64,000 nt of DNA from Marasmius tenuissimus. Lineage: Eukaryota > Basidiomycota > Agaricomycetes > Agaricales > Marasmiaceae. The notes beneath the pieces were generated by a model. That model was not told where the DNA came from and ran no database searches. It worked only from the letters and a program-made list of their open reading frames with translations. Shown here piece by piece: positions 1 through 11,141 of this stretch. Made by a program: the position numbers and the translations under genes. The stretch covers positions 248,001 through 312,000 of the forward strand of contig JAQOTA010000042.1 in the NCBI GenBank assembly GCA_029532415.1, written 5' to 3'. The stretch's first letter is position 1. Each line of letters starts with the position of its first letter.

Positions 1-408
1 GCAAGAGTACAGAAAATTTACAGGAATTTACCCAAACCCAGGGTAAGTGGCGAATTGACTGACCGACAACACGTTGTTACTGGGAATCCAGGGAACATCG
101 GAATTATCTGCCTGAGCGCTAGTTCAAATTGTGCGTCTCCGTGAACCCTTCTGAGGAAGCCCGAGTCTGTGGAAAAAGCATGTAATCCCGCGACATCGCT
201 GATGTTATCATCGTTGGATCTTGGGAAGAGCTGCGAGAACGAGTTACGAAATGTTATCCTGATCAAACCGCTGAAGGAACACGTGCTCGTTTCATTGGAA
301 GGATCGGAGTTGATTTACCCAAACCTCGTTGATTCAGGGTCAAAACGATCGACACGCGGCAGAAACGGGCGCTGGTTTTGCCATGTATTTCCGTGTGGAT
401 CTTTATCG
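1..408. other. Intergenic, no gene recognised
   Basis: Short open frames occur on both strands but none has a recognisable motif, convincing splice signals or a similar sequence elsewhere in the window. It is probably the upstream region of the glycosyltransferase gene. Confidence 0.5.
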
Positions 409-417
409 TATATAAAG
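409..417 (+). promoter_or_regulatory. TATA box of the UDP-glycosyltransferase gene
   Basis: The sequence TATATAAAG lies about 60 bp before the chosen start codon at 477, a usual distance for a fungal TATA element with a short leader. Confidence 0.5.
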
Positions 418-476
418 GCGAATGAAGACCAAGCTTGAGTCCATTATCTCGACCTTCATAACCGGCTACTCAGCAG

Positions 477-2415
477 ATGTCTACCCTCACATTCGAAAAA
501 CATATCTTCGGACATGCCGTTGGTGCTTGGGGTCCGTTGAAGCTTATACCTCTTCCTTGCCAGCATTTTTGACGCTGCTTACTATTAGGACACAACAAAC
601 CTCTTATCACTATCGCCGTTCTCATAGCTGAGACTCGAAAGGACGTCGTTTTCACGATCCTTACTATGCCTACGATGTACCCTAAAATCATGGGTGAGCT
701 CGCGAAGCTATCCCAAGAACGGTTTAAGGCCATCGAGAGGCAAATCAAGTGAGTAGAACTTATCACTCCATCTCTATCAGTCAACTAATTGATTCTCGGA
801 TAACAATGAAAGCGTACTCCAAGTTATCCCTCCAAACCCCGACCCATTCTACTACGCTGTCGAGATTGAAACCGAGTTCAGGAAACTGTTTGACCAGAGT
901 GGGACTATCACTTGTTTGAACTCTGGAAAGACCATCGATTGCGCGTACTTTCCTCCTCCGAGTGTGGCTATAGTCGACGTGCGAGCTTTCGGACTTCTCC
1001 TTTGGTTTGTGGCAATACTGACCGATTTCGGGTTTACTCTATCCAGCCGTTCGCGGAGTACGCTCGGGAGGGTATTCGCGCTTGTGCTTCTCCTGAACAG
1101 GTACCCATTATTGCGTGGATGACTGGCTCAGCGGGACCTTTACTAGCGATGTGGGGTCCGGAGAAGTACGGTGGGAAGGGAGACGTTCTCTCGAGATTGG
1201 AGGAGGAGATGAAGAGAGGCAAAAGCGAGCTTGAAGCTTTTGAGTCTGAGGTGTGCCAACCCATACTTTGCATTGAGCTATCATATTTCATATTTAACTT
1301 GCAATTTAGAGTGTTTTTGGTGCAACTGACAAGGTCGTACAAGTCCCCGGATACCCGCCCTACTATGACTATGAACGGTTCACTCAGCCGGTTCCCGAAG
1401 CGATGAAAACCACGAATATGAATGCTGTACTACATGGTCTCCGGTTCATGGCCAAGACCGAGGGTCTCATTACGATCTCTTCGTCTGTGTTGGAGAAGGA
1501 GGCCGTTGAGGCGTGTCGAGAGCACTATGCGAGTATGGGCAAGTCGTATTTCTCCATTGGGCCAATGCCTACCATCCCTGCGCCTTCAAACGGCGGAAAA
1601 GGGGACGTCCAAACTCTAAACCAAGTCATCTCATTCTTGGATAGTATGAAGACTGAGTTTGGCGATAAATCGGTACTATATGTAGGTTTCTTGGTTTCAT
1701 TCCTGCTACTAGCCGACAGTATTCAATCTTGCGTGTTAGATCTCCTTCGGAACATTCTTCTGGCCGCCAGATGCCAACGTTTTTCGGGGGATAATCGATC
1801 AAATTATCGCTAGCAAGACTCCATTCATACTCGCGCACCCTTCACTGCTCCTACAACCCGACCAAAGCCTGCTAGAGGCCGTACGTGCATGTCCGACCGC
1901 TCTGGACGTAACGTGGGCGCCACAGGAACGTATATTGACTCACCCGGCCACGGGTTGGTTCCTTACTCACGGAGGGTGGAACAGCACTCAGGAGGCGTTG
2001 TTGTACAAGGTTCCCTTGTGAGTGTTCAGCTGTCGAAGTCTCAAACGATGCTAATTGAGCTAACGTTTCCTCTCTCCCGACTTGTAGGATTATGTGGCCG
2101 ATGGCCGGGGATCAACCGTTAAACGCGCTTCTCCTCTCTACCAAGTTTGACGCTGCGTTTGAGTTAATAGAGGTGCGATCAGGGAAAGACGGACAACAAA
2201 AGCCGTATCGGTACAGGGAGCAGCCTACACCTCGCTTTACTATCGAATCGGCGAAAGAAGAATTTGAACATATCTTGTCAGATATGCAAGGAGAGAAGGG
2301 ACAGCACGTGAGGAAGACTTTGGAGGATCTTTCGGGACAGATCGAGGGGGTTTGGGGTGCAAACGGAGAGGCAAGACGGGAACTGGAAGCCTTTCTGTAC
2401 AGATATGTCGATTGA
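477..2415 (+). CDS. UDP-glycosyltransferase (GT1 family), 7 exons, 520 aa
   Basis: Predicted enzyme that transfers a sugar from a UDP-sugar to a small acceptor; the acceptor cannot be read from sequence. Exons that keep frame throughout are 477-531, 589-748, 813-978, 1047-1250, 1310-1681, 1740-2017 and 2088-2415, joined by GT-AG introns of 57-70 nt. The N-terminus has the GHNKP motif (residues 19-23) holding the usual catalytic-base histidine. The C-terminal half has a donor-binding PSPG-like box from about residue 378: WAPQ, then HGGWNS, then a Glu-Ala-Leu stretch, ending in GDQP. Length (520 aa) fits fungal members. No signal peptide or membrane helix is evident. The ATG at 477 was chosen because it alone reads into GHNKP after the first splice; an ATG at 422 is in another frame. 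The family assignment is firm; the role (detoxification or secondary metabolism) is inference. Confidence 0.92.
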
Positions 2416-2647
2416 TCGGAATGTGTGTACTACCTAGAAGGCAGTTTATAGAGCATAAAATGATACCCTTACGTTCATAACATCACAAAGACTGGAGAGA
2501 ACTCGACTGATGCTCGACTGATGTAGGACATAATTTCATGCCAAGTGTTGATTATCCATTCGAGTATCACGAAATTCGGTATCCTGATCCCTATAACTTC
2601 CCACAAATCTCGCAAGCACCGTCCAAAAGTCACCGTAGGTACAGCAG

Positions 2648-3352
2648 TTAGGACGTCCACACCTGGTTGGCATTCCCTTCAGCACACTCAAATGTCTGCA
2701 ATCCGTGTCCTCTTTCGATAACTTGAATATCCAAACACTGATTGCTCGAGCCCGCTGCCTTGAACGTGCTACCCTCAACAACCCATCCAGTTACCGGGCT
2801 AGTTCCCGTGTTTTGGCCGCAGTTGTCCATATGGAGATTGGCGCCGTCGAATGCTAGAACCCAATGGTTTTTAGACGCAAGGAAAAGAGATACAGAGGAG
2901 GAACGTACAACCAGTGGGTGGAGCACCGTGTCCATTGCTCACAAACCAACTGTTGAGACACAAGTTTGGTGCGCCGACGGATTGGATCTCGGTCTCGCCC
3001 TCACTGAAGTTCCATAGGGTGTATTCGGAGTCTGCACATGGCCAACTGCAAGAAAAAGATAACTTGTTTCAGGGCAGGAGAGAAAGTCAGGGTCGAAGAC
3101 ATGTACATCACAGCTCCCGAATAAAATGTTGGAGTGAACGGGACGATGCACCACTCAGTGTTTCCGTTCTGAAGAGGGAGGAGAAGTCAGTTCATTGTTC
3201 GTTATCCTCGAGGCTAAGAGAACAAGTTTCCGGAGACGTACGGGATGGAGAGCACGACCACGGTCTTGACGAGCCCCAACGGTGATGCTCATTGCTGAGG
3301 CGATCGAAGGGAAGGAGATGGCGAGAGCGATAATAGAGGTTATTAACTGCAT
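2648..3352 (-). CDS. Small secreted ricin-B-type lectin-like protein
   Basis: The first exon (3352-3242) encodes a start followed by a hydrophobic signal peptide (MQLITSIIALAISFPSIASA). Downstream segments carry beta-trefoil features: a stretch with LWNFSEGETEIQ and APNLCLN around 2990-3040, and a last segment (about 2860-2648) with NLHMDNC, QCLDIQ and a final NQVW of the QxW type. These fit a carbohydrate-binding ricin-B/CBM13-like fold secreted into wall or medium. At least two internal introns are needed; the donor after exon 1 (GTACGT) is clear, but the phase of the middle exon (about 3168-3064) does not resolve by eye, so the boundaries are tentative. No toxic enzymatic domain accompanies the lectin fold. 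It could also be a truncated or decayed lectin. Confidence 0.6.
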
Positions 3353-4151
3353 GCTACTGCTGCACGTCGACTAGAATGGAACTGTGAGGGGTTTCTACTT
3401 TCCTGACTTTGCTTTTATACCTCAATTGCCGGGTTTTCACGTTTCAGCGACTACCTCAACATTGAAACATGAAACCGGTTTCCTTGGCAGTGCCGCTGCG
3501 AACCAGTCAGCCCGTGAGCACAGGTAGGCGCGGCCCCGTATCCACAATTCGATTACATATGCTCGTTGTACGCTGAGATGCTCGGTTATGAGGCTATGCA
3601 GACTATGTAGATGGAGGGCCTCAAACCGCTTTGCCCGAAAAGTTAGCGCATGACATCGATTCCCCAGTGGAAGTAGCTTCGGATTCCAATTCATACAATG
3701 CTTCATTCGGAGCTTTCATTCGGAGCTTTGAGACCGTTTGTGCCGGTGACTCCTCTCCGGGTAATTATCCTCCAATTGTGAAATCTTTCCCAACCCACTG
3801 TCTCACGACAAAGTCGCCCAAACCGATTCTCAGAGGTGCCTTCCAGTAAAGAACGCCTACTCCCTCTGACAATCAGTAGCTCGGACATGGTCAATCACTG
3901 GCTATTTGGATCGTCAGCAGAATAGCCACTGTCCTGCCCTACATGAAAACGCCTAGTCTTGATAGCTCCGGCGGCCGTTTCCGGTCTAATCAGCTCGGAA
4001 CTACCAGGATCTAGGGCCCGACGCGGGATGTATTCTCCTTCAACCGCTTGATGACTCATGTGATAAATCTTGTTGATACTGTCTTCTGGGGTTCACAAAT
4101 AATCGGAAATTTGCTGGTTGGTGTCAGGTAGCGGGATGAGGACAACAGGCA
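3353..4151. other. Intergenic, no gene recognised
   Basis: Lies between the divergent lectin promoter and the 3' end of the first seven-TM gene. A short direct duplication (tcattcggagctt, twice near 3704-3730) is the only structure noticed. Confidence 0.45.
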
Positions 4152-5839
4152 CTACTTTTGATCGACACGCTGTTGGCCGAAGTGCTCTTCGGCAGCGTCA
4201 CCCATAATGCTCGATTCATCCCGTCGTCTAAATTCCACAACACTCTCGATCATTCCTTGAGTTTCCCCATTCTCCCCCAAAACAGTCATCCGGAAGGATC
4301 TTTCGTCGTTGATGGCAATACCCAAGGCTGAACGTACAATGATCAAAGTCGACGCAATTCCCTGGGTTTGCGTGTTATTTATTAGCACTACACGTTCTCC
4401 AGAGGATATACGACCAGTGTGCTCACCATGATCGGAACGAAGGACCCGTATAAGGAACGTGTACCCAAACGAAGGCTTTGGACAATTACGCTTTGAGTGG
4501 GCAGCCCAAGGCGAGACGATCCATCCGAGGTAGCGTAGTGAAAGTCCACAAGCAGGCAGATAGTGAACATAAGCAATGTCAATGGGTATAACAGCCCCGA
4601 GTCCACCCTACGAAGTCATGAATACCAGTCTCATTCAGACAGATGCTGAGGGTGTACTAACGATGCGTTAACGAGAGTTTTGTACATCCTGGTGATAGAT
4701 TGGTTCCTCAATCTTGCAATTTGGTTGCTGATATATAAAATCCTTCCGGCTTTGGATAGTGGGCGTTAGCGGAGGCCCTTTGAAGTTTGGGAAAGGACTA
4801 GCGTACCTATCAATACAGTCAACAGTAAATTGCTGCACAAACTCGCAATCGTGAAAGATAAAAGGGACGTTGATTGAGGAAGAAAGTTTGAGTGCTGGGT
4901 GCTTTCGAGGACGTTGAACATGTTAATCGTGTTTAATGGATCCGTTCTTTTGCAAAGGGCGATCGTGAGGTACCCTAGAACTGGGTTATCATGAGACGCA
5001 ACGATGTGCTTACTCCAATTGTTATTACCGTTGTTCGCAATACATAAAACCGTGGGCAAGAAAACCACCCGAATCCGACTCCCCCATATCAAATAACATC
5101 GCCAAAGCTTTTGAAAAAGTTCGCGTACGTCTATCATTCCGAGGAGTGATTATCAAAACTCACCAGAATCACGTCTGTAAGCAGACTAAGAGTACCGGGG
5201 ACGTCAGTGAGTTCACAACTCGAGAAGGTTTCGAGCCCTACTTAGAAGTGACAGTGATACCCTGGGCAAGGAATTCTCCGCGGCTGTCAAGGATAAGGCC
5301 ATGAATATGACTCGAACATTGCAAACGCATACTTACTAAATGAAATCCACCAAGTTCGGGTTGGCTCCCTCATCATAGAACTGGATCTGGTCGAGCTCAC
5401 TTCGTGCTCCATCGGTGTCCGGCAGAGATTTGGGGTAGTTGAGGGTCGAATTGGAAAGCTGTAAGTCGAGAAGAGCGAGGATCATGTTGATTGTGACGCT
5501 GGAAGTCGCTAGTACGAAAAGCCCTGTTACAAGGAGACACTGGACGTTACGCCCTCCATGTCTGCGGTTCACTAGAATTGAAACGGCGACTCCGAATAAA
5601 ACAAGGTAGCAGCCTTGTGAACCGGGGCTAAGCTCTTGACAGGAGGTGTGCATAAATGGGTTAGGACAGACCGTAGGTCAGAAAAAGGACCTGCGGGTTG
5701 TTAATTCTAAGGCTCAGTAACCTATCAGAACGTGACTCACACCAGATTCAACGACTGGACCGCTCAGCCTGACGGTGCAGTAGCCAGGATTGTCCAAGCA
5801 GGGGGTAGAAACAGACACAGGGTGTTCGTCGGACACCAT
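4152..5839 (-). CDS. Seven-TM membrane protein, copy A (Agaricomycete-expanded family)
   Basis: Integral membrane protein of unknown function; ligand and partners cannot be inferred. Conserved pieces in order: N-terminal exon ending CLDNPGYC (from 5839); hydrophobic exon 5653-5336 with LVTGLFVLATSS; a TDVIL|LWRCYLIWG junction across a short intron (about 5165-5100); a helix with CSNLLLTVLIG; a loop reading AGRILYISNQ then RMYKTLVNAS (about 4740-4670); SGLLYP helix (about 4606); and the last exon, GIASTLIIVRSALG, followed by a charged tail ending RVDQK. The start was aligned to that of the other copies (MVSDEHP). The gene is about 25 kb from the rest of the array and is one of the more divergent copies. 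Every core motif is open, so I take it as functional; exon edges are approximate. Confidence 0.72.
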
Positions 5840-7590
5840 GGGTGATCTTGGGAGTGATTGATGTACAGGGCGAAAGGAGTCAGTAGCCTGCATCAGAAGG
5901 GTATTTGTACTCGGCGGATGATACCGAATTACAAGCAGCCCCAAAAACAGAAGAGACACGGGCGGAGTCTGCTATTTTTAATACAGCACTGATTATCAGA
6001 AACAACGAACATTACCCCCCCACGAGACGAGCTGCCGTTTCGCCGTCGGAGGAAAAACCAACCAACGGATCAAACGTTTGATCGAGAGGCTACAACGTCA
6101 AAGAGAGGATATACCTTCCCGAAGATTAAATAACACTCCTCCTTGACTCCGACCAGTCGAAGGAACTTCGCGGTAGTATTGAGTCTTTGGCAAAGTCTTT
6201 TCCGTAAAACTAGTGGGCGTACCTTGTGAGCGCGATCTCGGCTGGCAAACCAATCCTTGAATAAAAACACACCGTCCCATCGGCAACTACAGAACGAGCG
6301 ATCCAATCACACAGACCATGCGACGTCAATATCATGATGGAGTTATTCTCAACAACATCAGTCAGTTATAGTGATGGAAGTTTACGAGAAAGAGCCACAA
6401 ACACGCAGCATAATCAGCATCGTCTTTCCAATCCAACAGGTAAGGGCGTAGTATCCGAAATCTCTGTATTCTACTGCCACCACGATGCATCAGCGTCAGG
6501 ATCAGCTCCAATAGAGCCATCATTTCCCATTGATACGGAACTCGTACGCCTTCCGAATCAGCATTCCCACCAACAAATTTTTCCCTTGAGCACTATACAC
6601 AGGAAACCTGCGTGGGATGAGCAGAGACGCTGGTGATCGGGCGAGGCTATTCGGCGCAATGGTTGTAGTAATCAAAGTATCTTAAGATCCAGCATCTCTC
6701 CGTAGCTTATCCGGTAAGCCGGAGAGGAGGCATGAGTAGAGCGAGGTGTACTTTCCTGGAGTTGGAGAGACACAAGGCTTCGGTTCATATCAGAGCCCAC
6801 AGTCGATGCGTCTTTACAGGAACCGATTCAGGAGAGGTTTTGACAGCGATTGACACAAAACGTCTAGATAATCAGAGATCCTACGTAGCGTACTTGAATG
6901 ATTTTTCGGTAATTATGGCTTTATTTTCCCCACTTCAGTAATTAACTATATTCCAAAAGAAATTGTGTCCCGCCCTGATTGTCGGGATGTATCGACCCAC
7001 CTCTTCCACCGCTTCCTCTGCGCACCTTCCACCGCGTCTCTGAGCGACTTCCGTGCAGCCAGACCTAGAGCACGCAGAACACGATACTTGTACCCTTAAT
7101 CAGTGAAGTTTTTCTGTATCTTCGTCGCGCTGAGGTCTCGACGAGTCAACGCTCACTCTCAATATTTCACAGAAGCCGTATCATATTCGGGTTGAAGCAC
7201 ATGCAAGGATTCAAGAAGACAGGTCCCGAGTCAATGTTCCGATGTCAAGGGTTCTCTGGATTAGGCAGATTCACAGACATTCTTGTAGGTCACTGGGGCA
7301 TACGGTACTTCCTTCCGACATCTCACAGAAGATGCCCGACGTCGGGACCTATCGCAGCGTGATTTCGACCCGAACTACCTATTCTCGGCCTTTGGGGACG
7401 TCAAAATGCTCTGGGGAACTTGGAGACCGTCAGCTGCCTATGCTGAACGACACGGAACGTTGTAAGAAACTTTCTCGAGAATTGCAGGCTCCGAATTGTC
7501 AATACCGAGGCCGTACGTTCCTGGTGAGTTTTGTATATCAGTAGTCAAGTTTTTGGGTTCTTTTTGTGTCTACCCTCCGTGCTCCCTATA
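5840..7590. other. Intergenic, no gene recognised
   Basis: Open frames on both strands (for example 6334-6636 on plus and 6070-6306 on minus) show no family motif. Around 7160-7540 there are coding-like pieces in plus frames broken by stops, perhaps a decayed gene or distant 5' exons of the next gene. Confidence 0.4.
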
Positions 7591-9462
7591 ATGCCGCCTA
7601 TCCGTGGTGGAAAGATCGGCCTGAACTTTTCTTGGAATGGGCCTTTTCCTACTTCGCATTCATCTCAGAACGTGCGTCAACTACAGCCCTTTCAAAATTC
7701 ATCTCCTCTCAACCTCGTTCTTGCTCGTGATCCTCAACATGGGTCTGCTCGCTTCAAGCAATGTCAAGTAGAAGTGCAACGTGCCCAGGCAAACCAGGCT
7801 ATTCTTACTTATACTGGTAATAAGCAGTTTGCCGTATGGAAGAGGCAGGTGCTACTTTTCTCCAAGCTTGACAACAACTAATCACGGTATTCTCAGGCCG
7901 ATGGTCTTACAAGGTAGAAAGAAACGTGAAGCTAGCGCGAAATGGATTCAGGACGCCATAGCAAATGGTCCTGCTCCTGGTGAACGGCCCATTCATCCAC
8001 CTCGTTGCATTCTACACGGGCCCAACGAGTTTCACGACAGTGAACTCGAGCTGAAGTGTGGCCCAGTCGACCGATTTGTGTGTAAGGTTCCTGGGTGCTT
8101 TGTCGAATGTGAGTTCCATTGCTTATTGGTGGTGGTATTGAATTTGAACCCTCATTCTTCTAGTTGTACTGCCTAAAGTGCGCAAGCTGAGACAAGCCCC
8201 GGACGGTATGTGAGATTTGGCATATCTTCCCATTCGTTAGCTGAGATTGTAGTAGATGCAGATACCATTCAAGAACCACTAGACCAGGACAACGATCTGG
8301 AGGATCTCCTCACCTTCCAGGATCCAGGCGACCATCAGGTCAAGAAGGAAGTCAAGTTCTCCATCAAGGAGGAGGACGACTTTGATGTGGAGCAAGACCT
8401 CCAATTTGTACCTTCATCCCAGTCATCGTCGCTCTCTTTAGAGGACGATGGTATCGAGTTCCTCAGCATCTCTCTGTCCCCCAGTTCCTCTACTGTGCCA
8501 ACCGGTTCTCCTACTAAGGCTTCTTCCCCTGCTGTTCAGTCGAAGGGCAAGTCTCGTCAGACCTCGAGAGGGGAATCGCGATTCCAGCCAGCTGCAGCAG
8601 CGCCGATGCACCTCAACAAAGGCAACATCCGCCTCAATCCCTTGTTTCGGATGAGTGTGGCCACTTCTCGGAAGCTTATTGGTTCGTTTTCTCATACCAT
8701 TGAGACTCGAGGCTTAAGTTGCATTGGTGTTAGATTCAGAACTAGCAGAGCATGTCGACCAAGACTACCTCACTGAAAGTGCGTTGTTTTTTTCTAGCTT
8801 GATTTGCGCTCAGAGGTAGTTGATCGTGTATTATTTAGACCACCACGCAGTGCACCCCGCTGAGGATCCTGCATCGTGTGAGGTCCTTGGACCTTACCGC
8901 CTTGACCGCTATCACCAGTCGTTGGGCGTGCAGGGTCTTATTTGGGAGAAACTATATTCCTCCCTGACTGGTGATGCCGTTCGAGCCCTTTGTTCTCTTC
9001 TTGGAGCTCCTGAGGAGGCTATATTTGCCCTTCACCATCAGGACGTATCCTGTAACGCATGTGGTTCTCACTTCTCACTTGATGGATACAACGGCCATGT
9101 TGTGAGTGGGAAATGCGGGAGTGTTCTTGGAGAACAGTCGAGTATGTGGTGTCTAGAACCTGTAGTTTTGTTGCTAACTAGTTGCTCCGGCTGATGTCTG
9201 GGCAGTCATATCCACTGCTTACAAGGTTTGCGAGACCTGCAATCTTGCGAGGATATTCCCCGAGCACAAACAACACTGTGATCGTGCTGGGGTGTGTATG
9301 GACCCCGGGCAAGAAGAGGTATGTGATGTATTCAGTTTCGCGATGGTAATGAATCCTGACTGTACATCAGTAGGGTACTATTCTACATTTAATCCAAAGT
9401 GTAAAGGCTTGCTATGTTTAAATTGTGGTCTCGATTGTGTACTGTACAACACGTGTAACTAA
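7591..9462 (+). CDS. Unrecognised multi-exon protein with Cys/His-rich C-terminus
   Basis: I do not recognise a named family. From ATG 7591 the chain can be followed through several GT-AG introns: a basic segment with a CFVE end (splits near 8108), an acidic Ser-rich region of about 150 residues (8255-8680) with runs of E, D and S, then a folded part from about 8820. The C-terminal part has CNACGSHFSLDGYNGH with a following GKCG, then CETCNLARIFPEH with HC, and a tail CKGLLCLNCG ending at TAA 9462. The paired Cys/His motifs suggest metal binding, perhaps a nucleic-acid-binding protein. The exon joint near 8776-8820 does not keep frame in an obvious way, so either a splice site is missed or the gene is damaged. 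It converges with the downstream oxygenase gene, 63 bp away. Confidence 0.55.
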
Positions 9463-9525
9463 TACTTGGGTTTATTCGCTCAAAAGGATGAAATGGAACA
9501 ATGAATTCGCGTGGAGTCTGTGAAA

Positions 9526-11141
9526 CTACAAATTGGGAACGGGAACAAGAAGGTCGTCTACATTCGTGTACAGTTTAAGGCGCTCTGATACTGCTACTCT
9601 CTTCCTCGACTGAACCTCCTTCCACTCGGCCTTGTTGGTCTCCTTGATCGACTTTTCTGTACGAAAACCATTCTCGACCCAGCAGAAGATCGCCCCTGCT
9701 GTATACTGAGTGAATGATGTATGTGTATCGCCTATCGGATCTGTTAGTCAGGGAGCCAGATGCATTCATAGGAACGCTCACCGGGAGCAATGCAGGTGTT
9801 GAAGTGAGTCGCGCAAGTGGAGGGGATAGCAGCTGACGACGCATGCGGAAAGTTAATAACAATCTTGAACTCTTTGAGGACTAGGTGTGCACTTTTGGTG
9901 GCGTCGAAATACCCCAGTGCTGTGATAACGCACAGACCAAAAGGCCAGTTCATGTGATCCCTGTGAGCAATCGTTCGTACCCGGCCTCCAAAGTTGAATG
10001 CAGATGCAGTGAATATGGAGTGTTCGAAATTCCTCGGTAATTTCGGTAGCTTGCGGTGCAGCTGTGGTTCCCAAAGCTTGATGCAACCTGATGATTCGTC
10101 AGAATGGGAGGTAGATGCGAGGAAGATAGCTAACTGTTCTGAAACCTGTTGAGACGCTTGAGCTCTGGCATTGAAAGAAGTCGCTTGAGGACTGGCTGTA
10201 CAGATTTGCCGTTCTGAAGAGCAACTGGAGTGGGGCTACCCATGCCCATGGTTACGCCGCAGTTGTAGGCTTGGAAGAACCCGCGTTTATGAGCTTCTGC
10301 GAGATCCTCCAGCCAGTTCATCGACTCCGACGCCTCCATCATGGCGTTGAAAACCTTGGTCATGTCTTCAACATAGCCTGGTCGGTTTGGACGCCCTGCA
10401 AAGAACGCCACAATCCGACCTTTACAGTCTACAACTAGCAAAGGGCGTCTAGCAACGGGCATCAGTCGAGTTAAAGAGATTCTGGAAGAGGGGTAGCACT
10501 CACATCCCATCCCATGGAATATGGATGTAGCCTAGTGCTACCAGTTCCTCCAGCGTCCACTCGCGTTCCATCTCCACCCTTGTACCGTATGTCTTTGCTG
10601 TTCCCTTCTTCGCTGTGTGTGCCCCCTTGGCGGCGTCAAAATTACCAGCGTCCTGGTTAACCCGTATCGCTTTCGCCAGACATAGGGCTTCTTGGATCGC
10701 CCTAAAGCTCGGAGTGTAATCCTCCGGCCGTTGCTCCTTGTCTGCTTTTCGTTTCGCTTTACGGGTTTTGGTACGCTTCCGGTGGTGGTAGGAAGTGTTA
10801 TTGGAGGCCGGAATTTCTTCACCAGCAGTTGAAGCCTGTGTCTGGTTAGGCAAGTCGTCGGGGCCAGAGCCTCTAACCGTATGAACGCAGGTTCCAAGGT
10901 CTTCTGTGATGCTTTCCTCGGATTCCTCGTGCTCCCGTTCGGCCTGTGTAACCAAAGCGTCGTAGTCGAAGGAGTCCGGAAGCTGGAACACGTCAATTGG
11001 CTGGGTATCTTTCAGAAGAGGGTCCAAGGGCGGTGGTTCTCCTGTGAGCACTGGTTCCTCAACAGCAGGTGAGGCGGCTGAATGGCCTGGGGGAGTCGGG
11101 TCTATTTTCCAAGTGGTTTTGGGCTTCTGTTTCGTGTCCAA
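9526..11141 (-). CDS. TET/JBP-like 2-oxoglutarate Fe(II) dioxygenase
   Basis: Predicted nuclear oxygenase of the TET/JBP type, which in other members oxidises methylated pyrimidines or thymine in DNA. The N-terminal exon (11141-10500, 213 codons) is acidic then strongly basic (HHRKRTKTRKAKRK), as in a DNA-binding or nuclear-targeting linker. A middle exon follows (10510-10130). The catalytic exon (about 10010-9770) shows the facial triad: HRD as HxD in TIAHRDHMNWP, then the distal His in CATHFN, followed by GER for the 2-oxoglutarate-binding Arg; the last exon starts SFTQYTAG and ends at TAG 9526. The strand spacing (ITALGYFDATKSAHLVL, then IVINFPHASS) matches what I recall of the large Agaricomycete set. 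Literature links that set to transposon expansion. Fold and triad are well supported; activity on 5-methylcytosine is inference. Confidence 0.7.

Noticed and set aside
2648..3352. A ricin-like toxin
   Set aside because: Only a secreted sugar-binding B-type fold is visible; there is no ribosome-inactivating A-chain-like domain.
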